Positions 33,064 to 40,677 of a DNA stretch of 64,000 bases are shown here, one piece after another. The stretch is from the NCBI GenBank assembly GCA_002314145.1, contig DCCG01000029.1:1-64000 (forward strand), in the 5' to 3' direction. The stretch comes from Thalassolituus sp. UBA1087 (GTDB lineage: Bacteria > Pseudomonadota > Gammaproteobacteria > Pseudomonadales > Oceanobacteraceae). Position 1 is the stretch's first letter, and each line of letters opens with the position of its first letter. The notes under the pieces are model-generated. The model saw nothing but the letters and a program-made list of their open reading frames with translations. It was not told the DNA's origin and made no database searches. The position numbers and the translations under genes are program-made.

Positions 33064-35124
33064 ATGCAACTAAACCGCGTACAGATAAAGAACTTCCGTC
33101 TTCTTCGGGATGTTGAACTTTTTCTTGAAAGCGAGACTTCTGTAATTGTGGGAAGGAACAACAGCGGCAAAACATCCCTATCCGAAGTCATTCGGCGATT
33201 CACATCGGACAAGAATGCGACATTTTACCTTCAAGATTTCTCAACCGAGTGTTATGAGGAGTTCTGCGCAGCGTTCAAGGCGGAGAGAGAAGGAAAGGAG
33301 GAATCAGAAATACGCACGCTTCTTCCAATTATCGAACTGCGCTTGTTCTTCCGTTATAACTCTGCACAGCCGCGACTTGGACCACTCGGCGAATTTATAG
33401 TCGATCTTGATATGGCATGCGATGAAGCTCTCGTTGTAATGCGATTTGAGCCGATGGATGGAGCGATCAACCGACTGTTCGACGGACTTCCTGAAGAAAT
33501 CACTGATGCGACACGGAAACTGTTCTTTCGTGAAATCGCTGCGCGCATCCACAATCTGTACGGCATTAAAGTCTGGGCGGAAGACCCTAATGATGCGTCG
33601 AATCGTAAAGAAAGTTCTCAGGCCGCCGTCAGGACCTTGCTAAAAACAGGCTTTATCAACGCACAGCGTGGCCTTGACGATATCACCACCAAGGAAAGCG
33701 ATGTTCTCGCCAAGGTGCTGGAAGGATTGTTCAATAACGCATCACTGGATACCGCGGATGAGAAGGAGCGCAAAATAGCCGAACAGCTTGAGGAAGCTGT
33801 TCGCACAATTCAAGAAACTATCGACAGCGATTTTCGCAGCCAATTGCAACAATTGTTACCTACTTTGCAAACCTTTGGCTACCCTGGATTGGGTGGATCC
33901 GTGCTGACGACAGAGACGTCACTCGATGTTCATCGTCTTCTGACGAACCATACAAAGATCCGCTACGAAGGGGATAGCGGCGTCCTTTTGCCCGAATCCT
34001 ATAACGGGCTTGGTATGCGAAACCTGATATTTATCTTGCTACAGATAGTCAGTTTTTATCGTGAATTCCGGGCGCAGGCCCACGCCCCCGGAGTCCACAT
34101 CGTCTTTATTGAGGAACCAGAAGCTCATTTGCATCCCCAGATGCAGGAAGTTTTTATTCGCCAGATTGGCGCGATCGTCGAAAAGTTAAACAAGGAACAT
34201 GAAAAGGATCCGGAGTGGCCTGTCCAGTTCCTGGTTTCGACTCACTCGTCTCATATCGCAAACGAAGCGCATTTTGAATCGATCCGGTATTTCCTGCCTT
34301 CACCGGCCAATGATAGGTCGACCATCTGGAATACCAAAATCAAGGACCTGCGCCGAGGAATGTCTAGCACTAAGCCCGAAGACAAGAAGTTCCTCCACCA
34401 GTATCTTACCCTGACGCGCTGCGATCTGTTCTTTGCGGACAAAGCGATACTGATCGAAGGCACCAGCGAGCGGCTCATGTTGCCAATCATGATCAAAAAG
34501 CGAGACAAAGCCGACACGTCGGGACGGAAGCTTCGCAGTCAGTACTTAACCATCATGGAGGTTGGAGGTGCCTATGCGCATAAGTTCTTCGATCTTTTAA
34601 ATTTCTTGGAGCTGCAAACGCTCATCGTAACCGACCTTGACCCTGTCACTGACGTCGGAGGAAAAAAGTGTCTCGTGCATGAAGCAAACGCCACCAGCAA
34701 TGCCTGTATCAATTCATGGTTTGGCGGTGGGCCCAACGTTCCCAATGATCTGCTTGAAAAATCCGATGAAGAACAAATCAGAGGGCGCATTAGGATCGCG
34801 TACCAATGCCGGGAAGTGAATGATGGTCCCTGCGGCAGAACTTTCGAGGATGCTTTTCTGCTGGCAAATGACGCAAAATTCGGGGTAAGCGGCGACACGC
34901 CCGAAGCCCTCGCCGGAGACGCCCTTGCAAAAGCCGAAACATTCAAGAAGTCTGCTTTTGCTCTGCAATACGCGATCGACGATACGGACTGGAACATTCC
35001 GAAATATATCAATGACGGGCTTGCCTGGCTCGCCAGAGGTTTCGTAGCACCACCCACCGTCCCAGTGCCACCGGAAGCCACTGTTGTCTCAGAGGATATT
35101 GCGGAGGAATCCGCCAATGACTGA
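33064..35124 (+). CDS. OLD-family ATPase-TOPRIM nuclease (GajA-like)
   Basis: The 686-aa protein begins MQLNRVQIKNFRLLRDVELF. The ABC-type ATPase has Walker A VGRNNSGKTSLSEVI (about 29), the signature-like SYNGLGMRNL (about 313), Walker B IVFIEEPEAHLHPQMQE (about 346) and H-loop STHSSHIA (about 393). The TOPRIM domain follows: FFADKAILIEGTSERLMLP (about 457) with the metal-binding Glu, and IVTDLDPVTD (about 521) with Asp-x-Asp. It overlaps a UvrD helicase gene by 8 bp. This pairing defines class 2 OLD, or Gabija, systems. It is longer than the studied Bacillus GajA (~578 aa), so it may be a divergent type. Confidence 0.82.
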   Translation: MQLNRVQIKNFRLLRDVELFLESETSVIVGRNNSGKTSLSEVIRRFTSDKNATFYLQDFSTECYEEFCAAFKAEREGKEESEIRTLLPIIELRLFFRYNSAQPRLGPLGEFIVDLDMACDEALVVMRFEPMDGAINRLFDGLPEEITDATRKLFFREIAARIHNLYGIKVWAEDPNDASNRKESSQAAVRTLLKTGFINAQRGLDDITTKESDVLAKVLEGLFNNASLDTADEKERKIAEQLEEAVRTIQETIDSDFRSQLQQLLPTLQTFGYPGLGGSVLTTETSLDVHRLLTNHTKIRYEGDSGVLLPESYNGLGMRNLIFILLQIVSFYREFRAQAHAPGVHIVFIEEPEAHLHPQMQEVFIRQIGAIVEKLNKEHEKDPEWPVQFLVSTHSSHIANEAHFESIRYFLPSPANDRSTIWNTKIKDLRRGMSSTKPEDKKFLHQYLTLTRCDLFFADKAILIEGTSERLMLPIMIKKRDKADTSGRKLRSQYLTIMEVGGAYAHKFFDLLNFLELQTLIVTDLDPVTDVGGKKCLVHEANATSNACINSWFGGGPNVPNDLLEKSDEEQIRGRIRIAYQCREVNDGPCGRTFEDAFLLANDAKFGVSGDTPEALAGDALAKAETFKKSAFALQYAIDDTDWNIPKYINDGLAWLARGFVAPPTVPVPPEATVVSEDIAEESAND

Positions 35125-36874
35125 ACCCACTGAGTTATCACCTGCCGAGGAAGCCAGCGAACGTGCACTTACTGCGGTTCGCGAGGCCATCGAGAAGTCG
35201 AATAGTTTCAAGCTGGAGGCGGGTGCCGGGGCTGGTAAGACCTATTCGCTGGTCAAAGCATTGCAGTTTCTCATCAAACGGGAAGGCGAACGCCTTCCAC
35301 GCCTCAATCAGCGTATTGCTTGCATTACTTTTACAAATGTCGCAAAGGAGGAAATCAAGGCACGGACCGATCGCAGCCCGCTTATTCACTGCGACACCAT
35401 CCATGCCTTCTGCTGGTCTGTAATTTCCGGCTTTCAGTCTCAGTTGCGCGTTCACTTGCAGGAGCTTGAAGGATGGTCTAGCGATCCATGGGAAGAACGT
35501 CTTAAAGAAGCTGGTGGCCCAGGATCTCGGAGGATTGAATATTCACTTGGCTATCGCGGCATCACGGACGAGGCTATCTCGATTCACCACAACGATGTTC
35601 TACCCCTGACCATACGATTGCTTGGCTATGAGAAGTTCAGAAACATCTTTCGTTACCGGTATCCAGTCATCCTGATCGACGAATACCAAGATACAAATGC
35701 AGATTGGATTGCAGCGATACGCGAACATTTTTTTGGCAAGGGCGGGCCGCCGCTATTCGGCTTTTTCGGAGATCACTGGCAAAAGATTTATGGAGATGGC
35801 TGCGGCGAGCTGGTAGACACCACGATAACGGAGATAGGAAAGCAAGCCAATTTCCGGTCTGCGTCCGCCGTTGTCGATTGTCTCAACCGTATGAGACCGG
35901 AGCTCAAGCAGTTCGTCCTCGATCCAGACGTTCGTGGTGAGGTGCGTATATTCCATACGAACGAGTGGCCGGGCATCAGGCTCAAGGGGCCACATTACGG
36001 CGGCGATTTGCCGGACGATGCTGCCAACAACACAATCTCCGAAGTAAAGAGCCGCCTCACCAAAGCAGGTTGGGACCTGTCGGCCGAAAGGACTAAGATC
36101 CTCATGCTCACTCACCGGGCGCTAGGTAAACAGCAGGGCTATAGCAGTTTAGCAAGCGTTTTTCGGGACAATAATTCCTTCACGAAGAAGGAGCAGGCCC
36201 ATATCGCGTTCTTTGTCGATCACTTGGAGCCCGCTTGTCGAGCTTTTGCAGCAAAACGGTATGGAGAGATGTTCGCGGCGCTGGGGGCGAGTAAAAGCTA
36301 TTTACTAAAGGCCGCTGACAAAAAGGATTGGTCGGACTCCATGACGCGCCTACTCGAAATCCGACAGACTGGCACTGTCGCCGATGTAGTTGCGCATTTG
36401 CGGGAATTCCGAATTCCCCGGCTTGCCGATGCAGTGGAGAAGATAGAGCTGCGGCTCGAAACTTTCGATCCATCAGATGGGGAAGAAATGCCTCGTTCAC
36501 TGATGGAGGTACGGAAACTTCATGATATTCCATATCAGGAGATTATATCCGTTACCAACTACCTTGAGGGGCATTCGCCATTCGAGACGAAACATGGTGT
36601 AAAAGGTGCTGAGTTCGAAAATGTTCTGGTCATAGTTGGTCGAGGTTGGAACAAATACAATTTTGGGAAAATGCTCGAAAATGTCCCCAAACAGGACACG
36701 CTGAGCGAAAAGGACCGCGCAACTTTTGAAAATAACAGAAACCTTTTTTACGTTGCATGCTCTAGACCAAAAAGACGACTCGCTCTTCTGTTTACCCAGC
36801 AGCTTTCTCCCGGAGCCCTGAACACGGTTGAGAGTTGGTTTGAGAAACAAAATATAGAAAGTGTAGTTGAGTAA
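35117..36874 (+). CDS. UvrD-like helicase (GajB-like)
   Basis: This 585-aa superfamily 1 helicase shows motif I KLEAGAGAGKTYSLVKAL (about 31), motif Ia ACITFTNVAKEEIKAR, motif II VILIDEYQDTNADWI (about 184), motif III-like FGFFGDHWQKIYG, and motif VI NLFYVACSRPKRRLALLF (about 543). ATG 35117 overlaps the end of the OLD gene and gives MTEPTELSPAEE; the longer start at 35084 is less likely. In Gabija, GajB senses DNA ends and activates GajA. It is larger than the type GajB (~494 aa). A 268-bp stretch without a convincing gene follows. Confidence 0.82.
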   Translation: MTEPTELSPAEEASERALTAVREAIEKSNSFKLEAGAGAGKTYSLVKALQFLIKREGERLPRLNQRIACITFTNVAKEEIKARTDRSPLIHCDTIHAFCWSVISGFQSQLRVHLQELEGWSSDPWEERLKEAGGPGSRRIEYSLGYRGITDEAISIHHNDVLPLTIRLLGYEKFRNIFRYRYPVILIDEYQDTNADWIAAIREHFFGKGGPPLFGFFGDHWQKIYGDGCGELVDTTITEIGKQANFRSASAVVDCLNRMRPELKQFVLDPDVRGEVRIFHTNEWPGIRLKGPHYGGDLPDDAANNTISEVKSRLTKAGWDLSAERTKILMLTHRALGKQQGYSSLASVFRDNNSFTKKEQAHIAFFVDHLEPACRAFAAKRYGEMFAALGASKSYLLKAADKKDWSDSMTRLLEIRQTGTVADVVAHLREFRIPRLADAVEKIELRLETFDPSDGEEMPRSLMEVRKLHDIPYQEIISVTNYLEGHSPFETKHGVKGAEFENVLVIVGRGWNKYNFGKMLENVPKQDTLSEKDRATFENNRNLFYVACSRPKRRLALLFTQQLSPGALNTVESWFEKQNIESVVE

Positions 36875-37142
36875 TGTTTCATAAGAACTCTGCGCATATC
36901 CTACTGGCATATCGGCTGACCAATCCGGGGAGGTTCGGCCTATGACGAGTCTTTCCGTTGGTGAAAGCTTATCGTCAGCTTCTCCCTGGCTGTAGGTCTG
37001 TCCCGCATGGTCACCCGTCACCTCGGTATCCGTGTCGAGGTCGCCGTGAACAGCGAGGGATCTTCCCAGCTCCCTGGTGCTGGGATAGAACACCCGATAT
37101 GGGGTTGGGTAGGTTTCAATCCTGTACAGGGCAGAAAATTTA

Positions 37143-37499
37143 TCACGCTTTTGATTCACGCTCCCACCAGGACTGAAACAGCTCGTCACCACCCGGCACA
37201 TAGGTGTGAACCTCCCGGCCATTCCAATCCAGCGCCAGAACCTGCAACGCAGCCTGTTGCAGCTCGGCATCCAAGGCCCTCAGCCGGTTCAGCTCGAATG
37301 GCCAGTGACTGGCGTTATATAGGCCAAGCAGGAATCGCCGGATATGCCGGGCCTGGCCACCACCGCTGTGAGCGGCGTCGATCAGTATTGTGAGAGCCGG
37401 AAGCCCCGCGTCCTCCCGCAGCTGCCTCCGCTTTTCTTCCTGTTCCAGCAAAAATAGAAAGCTTTCGGGAAGCATGGCTGTTTTGTCCGTCATGTGCAT
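37143..37499 (-). CDS. DUF7673-like integrative-element protein
   Basis: A 118-aa cytoplasmic protein. The core (ALTILIDAAHSGGGQARHIRRF, shown in part, then LLGLYNASHWPFEL and GGDELFQSWW) resembles a family common in ICEs and islands of Pseudomonas and relatives, recently numbered DUF7673; its function is unknown. The start is ATG 37499 (TGAGG upstream) or ATG 37493. It is the last gene of the minus-strand right-end cluster. Confidence 0.6.
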   Translation of the reverse strand: MHMTDKTAMLPESFLFLLEQEEKRRQLREDAGLPALTILIDAAHSGGGQARHIRRFLLGLYNASHWPFELNRLRALDAELQQAALQVLALDWNGREVHTYVPGGDELFQSWWERESKA

Positions 37500-37598
37500 A
37501 ACCTCATATCGACTTCACGATTATGCTGCCATGGACGACGCAGTAGGCACGGCTCTCAAACTGCCCGTTTTGGGCAAGAACACCGGTTTGCCCCGAAT

Positions 37599-37757
37599 TT
37601 ATTTCAGATCGCCATTGTGTCGGGGTGATCTTTTTCGGAACTTTCGCTCCAGGAACGCTTCCAGCCGATCGGCGTTGCGGTAGGCCATAACGCAGATAAA
37701 AAGTACGACCGCGACAAAGCTCAGAAATGCAATCAGTGTGGCAGATAGGTTCAGCAT
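37599..37757 (-). CDS. 52-aa single-pass membrane peptide
   Basis: A short frame with a GGAG ribosome site about 8 nt before ATG 37757. The peptide begins MLNLSATLIAFLSFVAVVLF and continues ICVMAYRNADRLEAFLERK, that is, one transmembrane helix followed by a basic cytoplasmic tail (RKFRKRSPRH). It sits between the serine recombinase and the DUF7673-like gene on the same strand. No homologue is recognised. The topology and ribosome site support a real gene. Confidence 0.55.
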   Translation of the reverse strand: MLNLSATLIAFLSFVAVVLFICVMAYRNADRLEAFLERKFRKRSPRHNGDLK

Positions 37758-37805
37758 ATTCAGGTCTCCAATAGTTGATTGCCCTTTCAGGGCACTTTGT
37801 TGGTT

Positions 37806-38438
37806 TCAGGCCGCAGCATCGGCCTGTCTTTGTTCTTTGGCGACAGACGCAATCAAGTGCCGGGAGCAGCTCAGCATCTCCTGTATTTCGCTGTAGCTGT
37901 GGCCGCTCTTGAGAAGACTGGCGATGTGTTGCCTGCGCTTCAGGTCTGGCTGCCGCCCCTGGTACTTACCCTCCGTTTTTGCTTTATGGATGCCCTGGAA
38001 CTGCCGGCGCCGACGGTCTTCGTAATCTTTGCGGGCCACGGCAGCCAGCATGTCAAGCATCATGGCGTTGACCGCTCGTAGAATGGAGTCGGTGAAACCG
38101 GTGTCGTCCTTCTTTTCCAGGGCGAGCCAACTGGTCGGTAATTCCGGGGAGACGATGGCTAACCGCTTGGCGGCCAGCTTTTGCTTGAGGGAGTCCCAGT
38201 CACTCTGTTTGAGGCGAGCCAGCCGATCAATTTGTTCGACCAGAATGATGTCGCCCTCACCAGAATCTGCGATCAGTTTCATCAGCTCGGGGCGGTGCAG
38301 GGTAGCGCCGGACACGTTCTCCACGTAGAAAGCGGCAATACGCTGACCGTGGTTGGCTGCGAACTGTACCAGTAACTCCCGGGCTCGCTCCGCGTTCTGT
38401 TCCTGCGTGGATGCCCGCAGGTAGGCTCGAATAAACAT
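37806..38438 (-). CDS. Serine recombinase (resolvase/invertase family)
   Basis: This 210-aa small serine recombinase starts MFIRAYLRASTQEQNAERAR (catalytic Ser in the RASTQEQ motif). DIILVEQIDRLARLKQSDW is the conserved Arg motif of resolvases. The C-terminal HTH has RRQHIASLLKSGHSYSEIQEM. All landmarks of an active resolvase or invertase are present. Repeated GTGGTTCT sequences immediately upstream (38461-38559) may be its crossover or binding sites. It could resolve cointegrates or rearrange the island end. Confidence 0.9.
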   Translation of the reverse strand: MFIRAYLRASTQEQNAERARELLVQFAANHGQRIAAFYVENVSGATLHRPELMKLIADSGEGDIILVEQIDRLARLKQSDWDSLKQKLAAKRLAIVSPELPTSWLALEKKDDTGFTDSILRAVNAMMLDMLAAVARKDYEDRRRRQFQGIHKAKTEGKYQGRQPDLKRRQHIASLLKSGHSYSEIQEMLSCSRHLIASVAKEQRQADAAA

Positions 38439-38460
38439 CGTCGGTTCCTCAGTCTGTTAT

Positions 38461-38559
38461 AAGTGGTTCTCTCTGGCCGGTCTGGTTTAGGTGGTTCTGT
38501 TGGCCGTTACCGGGTTCGAACCTCTGGTTTCTCTGATCTGTACCCATAAAGAACCACTT
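38461..38559. repeat. GTGGTTCT repeats upstream of the recombinase
   Basis: AAGTGGTTCT (38461-38470) and GTGGTTCT (38491-38498) are in direct orientation 28 bp apart; AGAACCACTT (38550-38559) is the exact inverse of the first. The layout resembles paired subsites of a res-type site, but could be an operator. A GGGTTCGAACC palindrome in between looks like a tRNA T-arm but has no cloverleaf around it. Confidence 0.45.
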
Positions 38560-38948
38560 CAGTAATCGAAAAACTCCCCGAACGGATCGTCCGCTCGATA
38601 AATCTGGTTGATTCTGTCGTCATCGATGAAACCCTCTGTACCGCCATTGCTCCCATTGCCGGAAGTTGCCTTGTTGCTCGCGCCGGTTGCGGCCTCACCA
38701 GTGCCTCGACTGAACGACGCCATCTTTTCCTCGAATTCAGGAAACGTCATTTCCCCATCGGGTCCCTTGGCGAAAAACGTCTTGTATGCACCGACTATGG
38801 CCAGTGCGAAGCGAATGAACAGTACGACCACCCACAGCACGAACAATAGATACCATGCGTAAAGGGCTGCCTCGGTACCCCTAAAGGCGAGCTCCACAAC
38901 GCCGATCCCGGTGAGCCCCACTGCTGCGATTTTTGCCACTCTCACCAT
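38559..38948 (-). CDS. Two-helix membrane protein of unknown function
   Basis: The 129-aa protein has two predicted transmembrane helices: KIAAVGLTGIGVVELAF (about 5-21) and YAWYLLFVLWVVVLFIRFAL (about 30-49). A soluble acidic, Gly/Ser-rich tail (GASNKATSGNGSNGG) ends in DDPFGEFFDY. GAGGAC lies 6 nt before ATG 38948. I recognise no family. Together with its neighbours (a transglutaminase-like protein and a lipoprotein) it forms an envelope-directed cluster whose purpose is not evident. Confidence 0.7.
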   Translation of the reverse strand: MVRVAKIAAVGLTGIGVVELAFRGTEAALYAWYLLFVLWVVVLFIRFALAIVGAYKTFFAKGPDGEMTFPEFEEKMASFSRGTGEAATGASNKATSGNGSNGGTEGFIDDDRINQIYRADDPFGEFFDY

Positions 38949-39017
38949 GGCTTTGTCCTCGATAGTTCTTTACTTCGAAGCTACCAGAACCTGAGAAAAT
39001 GCAAGTTTTGCCCGGGA

Positions 39018-39431
39018 TCAGGCCGCTGCGGCTTGCCCGGGCAGCCACGGCAGTTTCACCTTGCTGTAGACCTCATTCGTCATCGCCTTCAAATCTTCCA
39101 CGTCCAGGCGTGGAACCAGCAACGCCGTGCCTTGATATCGAACTCGCGGGTAGTCGGATGGCTGGAATACGCCATGAGGGAGGTCGTCCTCATCACCCAG
39201 CCACTGTCTGAGCCGAAGGTCGATACACCAGCCCTGTTCGAGCTCGACCCAGCAATGGGGTGAAGTGGTCATGCGGCTCAGCCGGTCCTCCGCGTATCCG
39301 ATCCGGCATTGATGGAAGATGCCTCGCTCGCTCAGGGCATTGCTGATCACAAAAGTCATGTAGACGCTATCGACTCTCAGGTCCTCCAGCGGCAGCAGTG
39401 CCAACTCAAGTTCATCGTGCCAGTCACTCAT
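39018..39431 (-). CDS. Transglutaminase-like protein of unknown function
   Basis: A 137-aa protein. IFHQCRIGYAEDRLSR followed by SPHCWVELEQGWCIDLRLRQ shows the Cys, His and Asp order of papain-like/transglutaminase-like domains (Cys about 42, His about 58, Asp about 70). That fold assignment is from the motif only. The start overlaps the end of the lipoprotein gene by 8 bp, so the two are co-translated. No signal peptide is seen. It could process or cross-link a partner protein. Confidence 0.55.
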   Translation of the reverse strand: MSDWHDELELALLPLEDLRVDSVYMTFVISNALSERGIFHQCRIGYAEDRLSRMTTSPHCWVELEQGWCIDLRLRQWLGDEDDLPHGVFQPSDYPRVRYQGTALLVPRLDVEDLKAMTNEVYSKVKLPWLPGQAAAA

Positions 39432-40272
39432 GGCCGGGCTCCCTGAACATCAGCTGTTGACCCTGTTCATACAACACCGGATAGGGGAGTGGCTCGCCGT
39501 CCTGGATCACGGTGTTCGGTGGAAAGTACATCACTATCCAAGGAGGCATGCCGGCGCTGACAGCGCCATAGAATTCATCTACAGGAAAGGTGAGTTCATG
39601 GCCGGACTGCCGAAATACCAGTCGGGAGTATTTCTCGGGGTGGTTGGCAGCGATGTTGTAACTGGCAGCTTCACCGCCGATGACATAGCTTGGCGTCTTC
39701 CAGTGATTCGGCTGTTGGATGTTGTAGGCGATGACGCAGTTATCGCCGGTACAGCCATATCGCTCGGCTTTTACTGACCACAGCATGAGCGGGTGCCCGT
39801 CAATCTCCGGCGTCTTCACGTTTGTGAGTTTCGTTGCCGTAATTGCCATCGATTTAGCGGCCTGGGTGATGGCCTCATCCACGACGGCAATATAGTGGTC
39901 ATAGGCGTCATCCTCGTTCGCCGCCAGTGATTCCGGCATCCAGCCCATCAGGCTGGGTCGTGCCGAAGGGTTGTCCGGCGTCATCATGATGTCAGTGGCA
40001 TTGAAGAGCAGCGTCTGGGTGCCAGTAAGATGACGAAGCGGCGCATCTAGTGAAGTAGCCAGACTGGCCAGGTTAAGGGCGCTTACCAACAAACCCTTTC
40101 GATACGAGCGCGTCCCGTCTGGTGAATCCCGCAGGTCCTGATCGTAGACGCCGCCGGCACGGGCCAGATTCAGTGCGCGGGATGATTCGTCGTCATAGTG
40201 TCGAGGCGTGGCAGCGCAACCCGCGAGCGCGGCTGTAGTTACAGCAAAACAAATGGTCTTCAACTTGGTCAT
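39424..40272 (-). CDS. Predicted lipoprotein of unknown function
   Basis: The 282-aa protein has a lipoprotein signal peptide: MTKLKTICFAVTTAALAGCA with lipobox LAGC (Cys19). The mature part has AxxMAITATKL and a C-terminal beta-rich segment (ELTFPVDEFYGAVSAGMPPW, IVMYFPPNTVIQDGEPLPYP). I do not recognise a family. AGGAG lies 7 nt before ATG 40272. It is the first gene of the right-end minus-strand cluster and overlaps the transglutaminase-like gene. An inverted repeat TTGTACT-TTC-AGTACAA lies upstream at 40360-40376 and may be its operator. Confidence 0.75.
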   Translation of the reverse strand: MTKLKTICFAVTTAALAGCAATPRHYDDESSRALNLARAGGVYDQDLRDSPDGTRSYRKGLLVSALNLASLATSLDAPLRHLTGTQTLLFNATDIMMTPDNPSARPSLMGWMPESLAANEDDAYDHYIAVVDEAITQAAKSMAITATKLTNVKTPEIDGHPLMLWSVKAERYGCTGDNCVIAYNIQQPNHWKTPSYVIGGEAASYNIAANHPEKYSRLVFRQSGHELTFPVDEFYGAVSAGMPPWIVMYFPPNTVIQDGEPLPYPVLYEQGQQLMFREPGHE

Positions 40273-40650
40273 TTTGAACTCCTGCGTTTTCTAAAATACT
40301 TGCACGAAGTTTCAAATACGCAAGAGGAAAATCAAAAAATATTCAATATAATCAATGGCTTGTACTTTCAGTACAAACTTCGATGTATCAGCAGTGGTGC
40401 ATCGGGAGTGCCGATCTTGCTAGACTTGCCAGCAGGTTTTTTCGGTTGAGACAAGGTGTTGGTAAATCGGAAAAGGATCAGAAATTCCCAGTTTCCCACT
40501 TATCCCAGTTTATAATCGTGGGTAGTAACCGATTGGGCCAATCAGAGATAAAGTTTCTATCCATGGGTAGTAAAATGGGTAGTGCTGGTCGAATATCGAT
40601 GCAAAAATAATGTAAACATCTGTTTTTAAAGGATTTTAATTTATTATTCT
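40273..40650. other. Right-end non-coding region with integrase-type repeats
   Basis: This 378-bp AT-rich region holds no credible gene. It contains the probable promoter of the lipoprotein gene (TTGAAA, 16-bp spacer, TAGAAA on the minus strand near 40290-40320), an inverted repeat at 40360-40376, and three TGGGTAGT copies near 40519-40583. It is the right flank of the integrated element. Confidence 0.6.
40519..40583 (+). repeat. Right arm-type repeats TGGGTAGT (three copies)
   Basis: TGGGTAGT begins at 40519, 40564 and 40576; the last two are 12 bp apart. The orientation is the same as in the left-end copies (4219, 4229). The distance from attR (about 70-130 bp) fits arm sites of a tyrosine integrase. 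Confidence 0.6.
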
Positions 40651-40652
40651 TT

Positions 40653-40677
40653 GAGCAGGTACAGAATATTGAATAAT
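40653..40677 (+). repeat. attR
   Basis: This 25-bp copy of the attL repeat, beginning GAGCAGGTACAGAATATTGA, differs from attL at two positions. It reads as the yicC C-terminus (QVQNIE-stop) and is presumably the native chromosomal end. It overlaps the TTG start of the hydrolase gene. Confidence 0.88.

Larger units (their letters stand above)
4099..40677. mobile_element. Mobilizable defence island integrated in the yicC 3' end
   Basis: The limits are an imperfect 25-bp direct repeat (23/25 identical) at 4099-4123 and 40653-40677. The left copy is the end of yicC. An integrase gene sits just inside the left end. TGGGTAGT repeats lie inside both ends. Base composition is mosaic: the Qat block is AT-rich and the BREX block GC-rich relative to the backbone. 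Cargo is Qat, BREX, Gabija-type genes and unknowns. No relaxase, type IV coupling protein or secretion genes are visible, only a MobI-like gene, so it is probably mobilized in trans. Known SXT/R391-mobilized islands (MGIs) also use the yicC 3' end; whether this one is a relative is inference. Confidence 0.9.

Noticed and set aside
36497..37270. 257-codon minus-strand reading frame overlapping the end of the UvrD helicase gene
   Set aside because: Its first part overlaps the DUF7673-like gene and its last part is antisense to the conserved helicase C-terminus. It has no ribosome site and no recognisable domain. The middle part (36880-37140) may hide a decayed gene but nothing firm can be said.
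38500..38545. tRNA-like T-arm (GGGTTCGAACC)
   Set aside because: No acceptor, D-arm or anticodon arm can be built around it; the palindrome alone is not a tRNA.
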